From NCBI GenBank assembly GCA_003159055.1, contig PMLH01000432.1, positions 1 through 9,636 on the forward strand: 9,636 nucleotides of DNA, given 5' to 3'. The notes beneath the pieces were generated by a model. It worked only from the letters and a program-made list of their open reading frames with translations, searched no databases and was not told where the DNA came from. Shown one piece after another: positions 9,101-9,636 of this stretch (the first letter of the stretch is position 1; each line of letters starts with the position of its first letter). Origin of the DNA: Myxococcales bacterium. GTDB taxonomy: Bacteria > Myxococcota > Polyangia > Fen-1088. The position numbers were made by a program, and so were the translations under genes.

Positions 9101-9636
9101 GGCGTCTATCAATATGCCGACCGCGTGCGGTTGGTCCGACTCGAAGGGAAACTTTCGCCGACGGCGACTGAGACCATCAATGCCCTGTTTCGCTCGCGAG
9201 ATGTCGGTCGCCAAACCGATGAAGGCGGTCCCTATTGGCGGAGCATTTCCCACTGGGAGCTGGTCTCGGGTGCGCAGAGCTCCATCATGCCCGGCCTGGT
9301 TCCGAAGCTGAGCTACAACCTGGTCTACGACGACAACCGAATGCTCTCTGGGGTCCAGCCTGCTACCGGTACGCAAACAACGACCAGCGCGACCAGCGCG
9401 GCGGGAGCTTCAGACACCGGAACTCTTCCCTCAACATGCGCGAGCGCGTCGTGGGCCAATACGGGACCTGCTGGATCTGCAATTTGTCCGGTTGGGCCCG
9501 GCGTGATGACCCTGACCAGCCCGACACGCACCACGACCGGATCCGTTGGTGGTGCGCTGGGTATCTATCCCGGTCAGTGGTTTTCAAAGCTCGGTCCCCT
9601 GGCTCTTGTACCGAGCGTGGCAGTGGGCGACAGCGA
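6143..9636 (+). CDS. Giant secreted propeller / DUF6599-like / beta-rich surface protein (3' end beyond window)
   Basis: At least 1,164 residues are visible, with no stop by the right edge. A Sec signal peptide (MKRTALALAVVLSLYAKALQA) is followed by seven short repeats of the 'vWfGTddGl.rf' type found in two-component-regulator propellers. Key aromatics are W35, W70, W112, W154, W196, W237 and Y279, about 42 residues apart after the first, which suggests a seven-blade propeller. Residues 357-500 are beta-strand rich. A module with RVYVDGELLNNGVDYTMVY (510-528) and LLFLNPERIDDLS (533-545) resembles segments of very large SprA-like outer-membrane proteins. A DUF6599-like domain occupies about 593-712. 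Residues 735-1060 alternate polar and hydrophobic residues like barrel strands, then a Ser/Thr/Ala-rich stretch with two cysteines (C1099, C1115) follows. The ATG has no strong ribosome site and may be coupled to the DUF362 stop 12 bases earlier. Surface or outer-membrane location is inferred. Confidence 0.82.
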   Translation, partial: MKRTALALAVVLSLYAKALQARTPEIAVDPTNGIWIAQDDKFIFQTIDRWTVFSAGATVNKMVVDQNILWIATDDGVIRFETGSQRSTKLTMDDGLPSQRISTVAFDDQYVWFGTNKGLVRYRKTDRTLKLYDESNGLPSKTVTYSVTIGRQVWFGTRSGIAVFSPDVDGLRAFGEADGMASGDVAEVFQFGADLWCRTDVGLSRFRIQQRVFNNFPMSVMGAQQIRVMAVDGENMWLGTDNGLWLFEGASDSIRIFPQQAALGSKNIVGVEPTSSYMYVTTDKEILQYNTLTFAIRRFTAADQLSRQEGSTGTLNLGGFVTVMFPDAAVMYNVQLDQWTNRSLALTVAKQRKTTGRVFGQLDSEEPFLNGSRDKQNSYANAIGGFGLGQELSEGRSLNASTYLDYGQLDASGIRDLQYKIEYLGNQNDVVRDVRVEDKLKYRYLEEGLDRQLLLQGAHVGLATRGAEPKASMTVDAGFRRGQVVRDFITGPRQDTYQLSQKYILPGTDRVYVDGELLNNGVDYTMVYTAGQLLFLNPERIDDLSVITVEYERDLVPKKSLGNLSLSSRLPVSNEIGTWALTGTPTVISTDTGLYNQIDGGAPKYIDRMWVSSVYATYQQGGSTLQVAIHNMGTVDNAKSIYQFDLPVSRIPVPGITPNKDNTQDGAIDMSLPTAYYAEAFNGQYYFEFTIQDHSDAALAYIKTFALEVFNRSSQAGESLGDQFKEWMVAARGAVAPVKGMELGARVVELQQVSDHSAVSGFDANDKAITATTPAMHLTSGVVDGRYQTPVGESGLLTSYVELGGSHDSNGARPDGLAGMGFLRLSSPRLEGMVSGRLNSENWTPIGHTTPTPTAAGQPDARTWNDARLGTLRDQTQMNVTGYPLTWLPVTALFTRERAWLPDGSEGTGVIQHAIARVQLNKAGLPATTLQFGSTELDNPNAFQVHRLQGSAQTDYDLAPALAFTHIKRFNVRALYSLSQGETDKDGVYQYADRVRLVRLEGKLSPTATETINALFRSRDVGRQTDEGGPYWRSISHWELVSGAQSSIMPGLVPKLSYNLVYDDNRMLSGVQPATGTQTTTSATSAAGASDTGTLPSTCASASWANTGPAGSAICPVGPGVMTLTSPTRTTTGSVGGALGIYPGQWFSKLGPLALVPSVAVGDS
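7919..8278 (+). other. Embedded DUF6599-like domain in the giant protein
   Basis: Residues 593-712 contain GLYNQIDGGAPKYIDRMW (593-610), LQVAIHNMGTVDNAKSIY (625-642) and FNGQYYFEFTIQD (681-693). The first motif matches GLFDYIDGAAPIFIDRHF of the gene at 2483-3058 at 10 of 18 positions, and the following 'M.t.dnA..i' helix and 'G.yY' strand occur in the same order and at similar spacing. I read this as the same fold inserted between the SprA-like module and the strand-rich C-terminal region. Confidence 0.6.
9381..9398 (+). repeat. Two 9-base direct repeats in a low-complexity stretch
   Basis: CGACCAGCG occurs twice in tandem and encodes part of a TTSATSA run at residues 1080-1087 of the giant protein. 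It marks the start of a Ser/Thr/Ala/Gly-rich segment, probably a surface loop; the repeat may be a site of length variation. Confidence 0.5.

Noticed and set aside
8282..9376. 364-residue minus-strand open frame
   Set aside because: Antisense to the giant protein, no recognisable domain, no ribosome site, and the sense frame stays open with sensible strand-rich protein throughout.

Overview
The window is a G+C-rich, gene-dense bacterial segment. Tat signals, Sec signals and lipoprotein signals are abundant. The Gly/Ser linker behind a lipobox cysteine and the very large propeller/beta-strand surface protein suggest a Gram-negative lineage such as Myxococcota or another deltaproteobacterial-type group. 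That taxonomic guess rests on style only; no marker gene is present. No rRNA, tRNA, CRISPR, transposase or phage gene was seen.

Layout. (1) Positions 3058-1, minus strand: a tight operon of a membrane-anchored DUF6599-like protein, a Tat-exported DUF362 protein (ATGA stop/start overlap) and a NapH-NapG-like polyferredoxin that runs off the left edge. (2) 3059-3182: a divergent intergenic region with a candidate promoter and a strong 14-bp-arm inverted repeat. (3) 3183-3857, plus: a lipoprotein with a second DUF6599-like domain. It meets (4) 5035-3854, minus, a Tat-type lipoprotein of the DUF362 family; the two stop codons overlap in one CTAG. (5) 5036-5224: a second divergent intergenic region with a palindrome and an extended -10 candidate. 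(6) 5225-6130, plus: a third Tat-exported DUF362 protein. (7) 6143 to the right edge, plus: a giant secreted protein with a seven-blade propeller, a third DUF6599-like domain and a long beta-strand-rich C-terminal part that is cut by the window.

How the genes fit together. There are three DUF362 proteins and three DUF6599-like domains, and every DUF362 gene directly abuts a gene carrying a DUF6599-like domain, each time in a different gene arrangement. In the convergent pair both members look like lipoproteins. The third DUF6599-like domain sits inside the giant protein rather than standing alone. All three DUF362 proteins carry twin-arginine motifs, so they are probably exported already folded, as cofactor proteins are. 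The polyferredoxin has a Sec-type four-helix half, an internal twin-arginine helix and an external four-cluster half. The inferred picture is an extracytoplasmic redox system. A transmembrane iron-sulphur wire would serve a set of DUF362/DUF6599 modules at the inner membrane, in the periplasm and at the surface. The biochemical function of DUF362 and DUF6599 is not known to me, so the reaction is left open.
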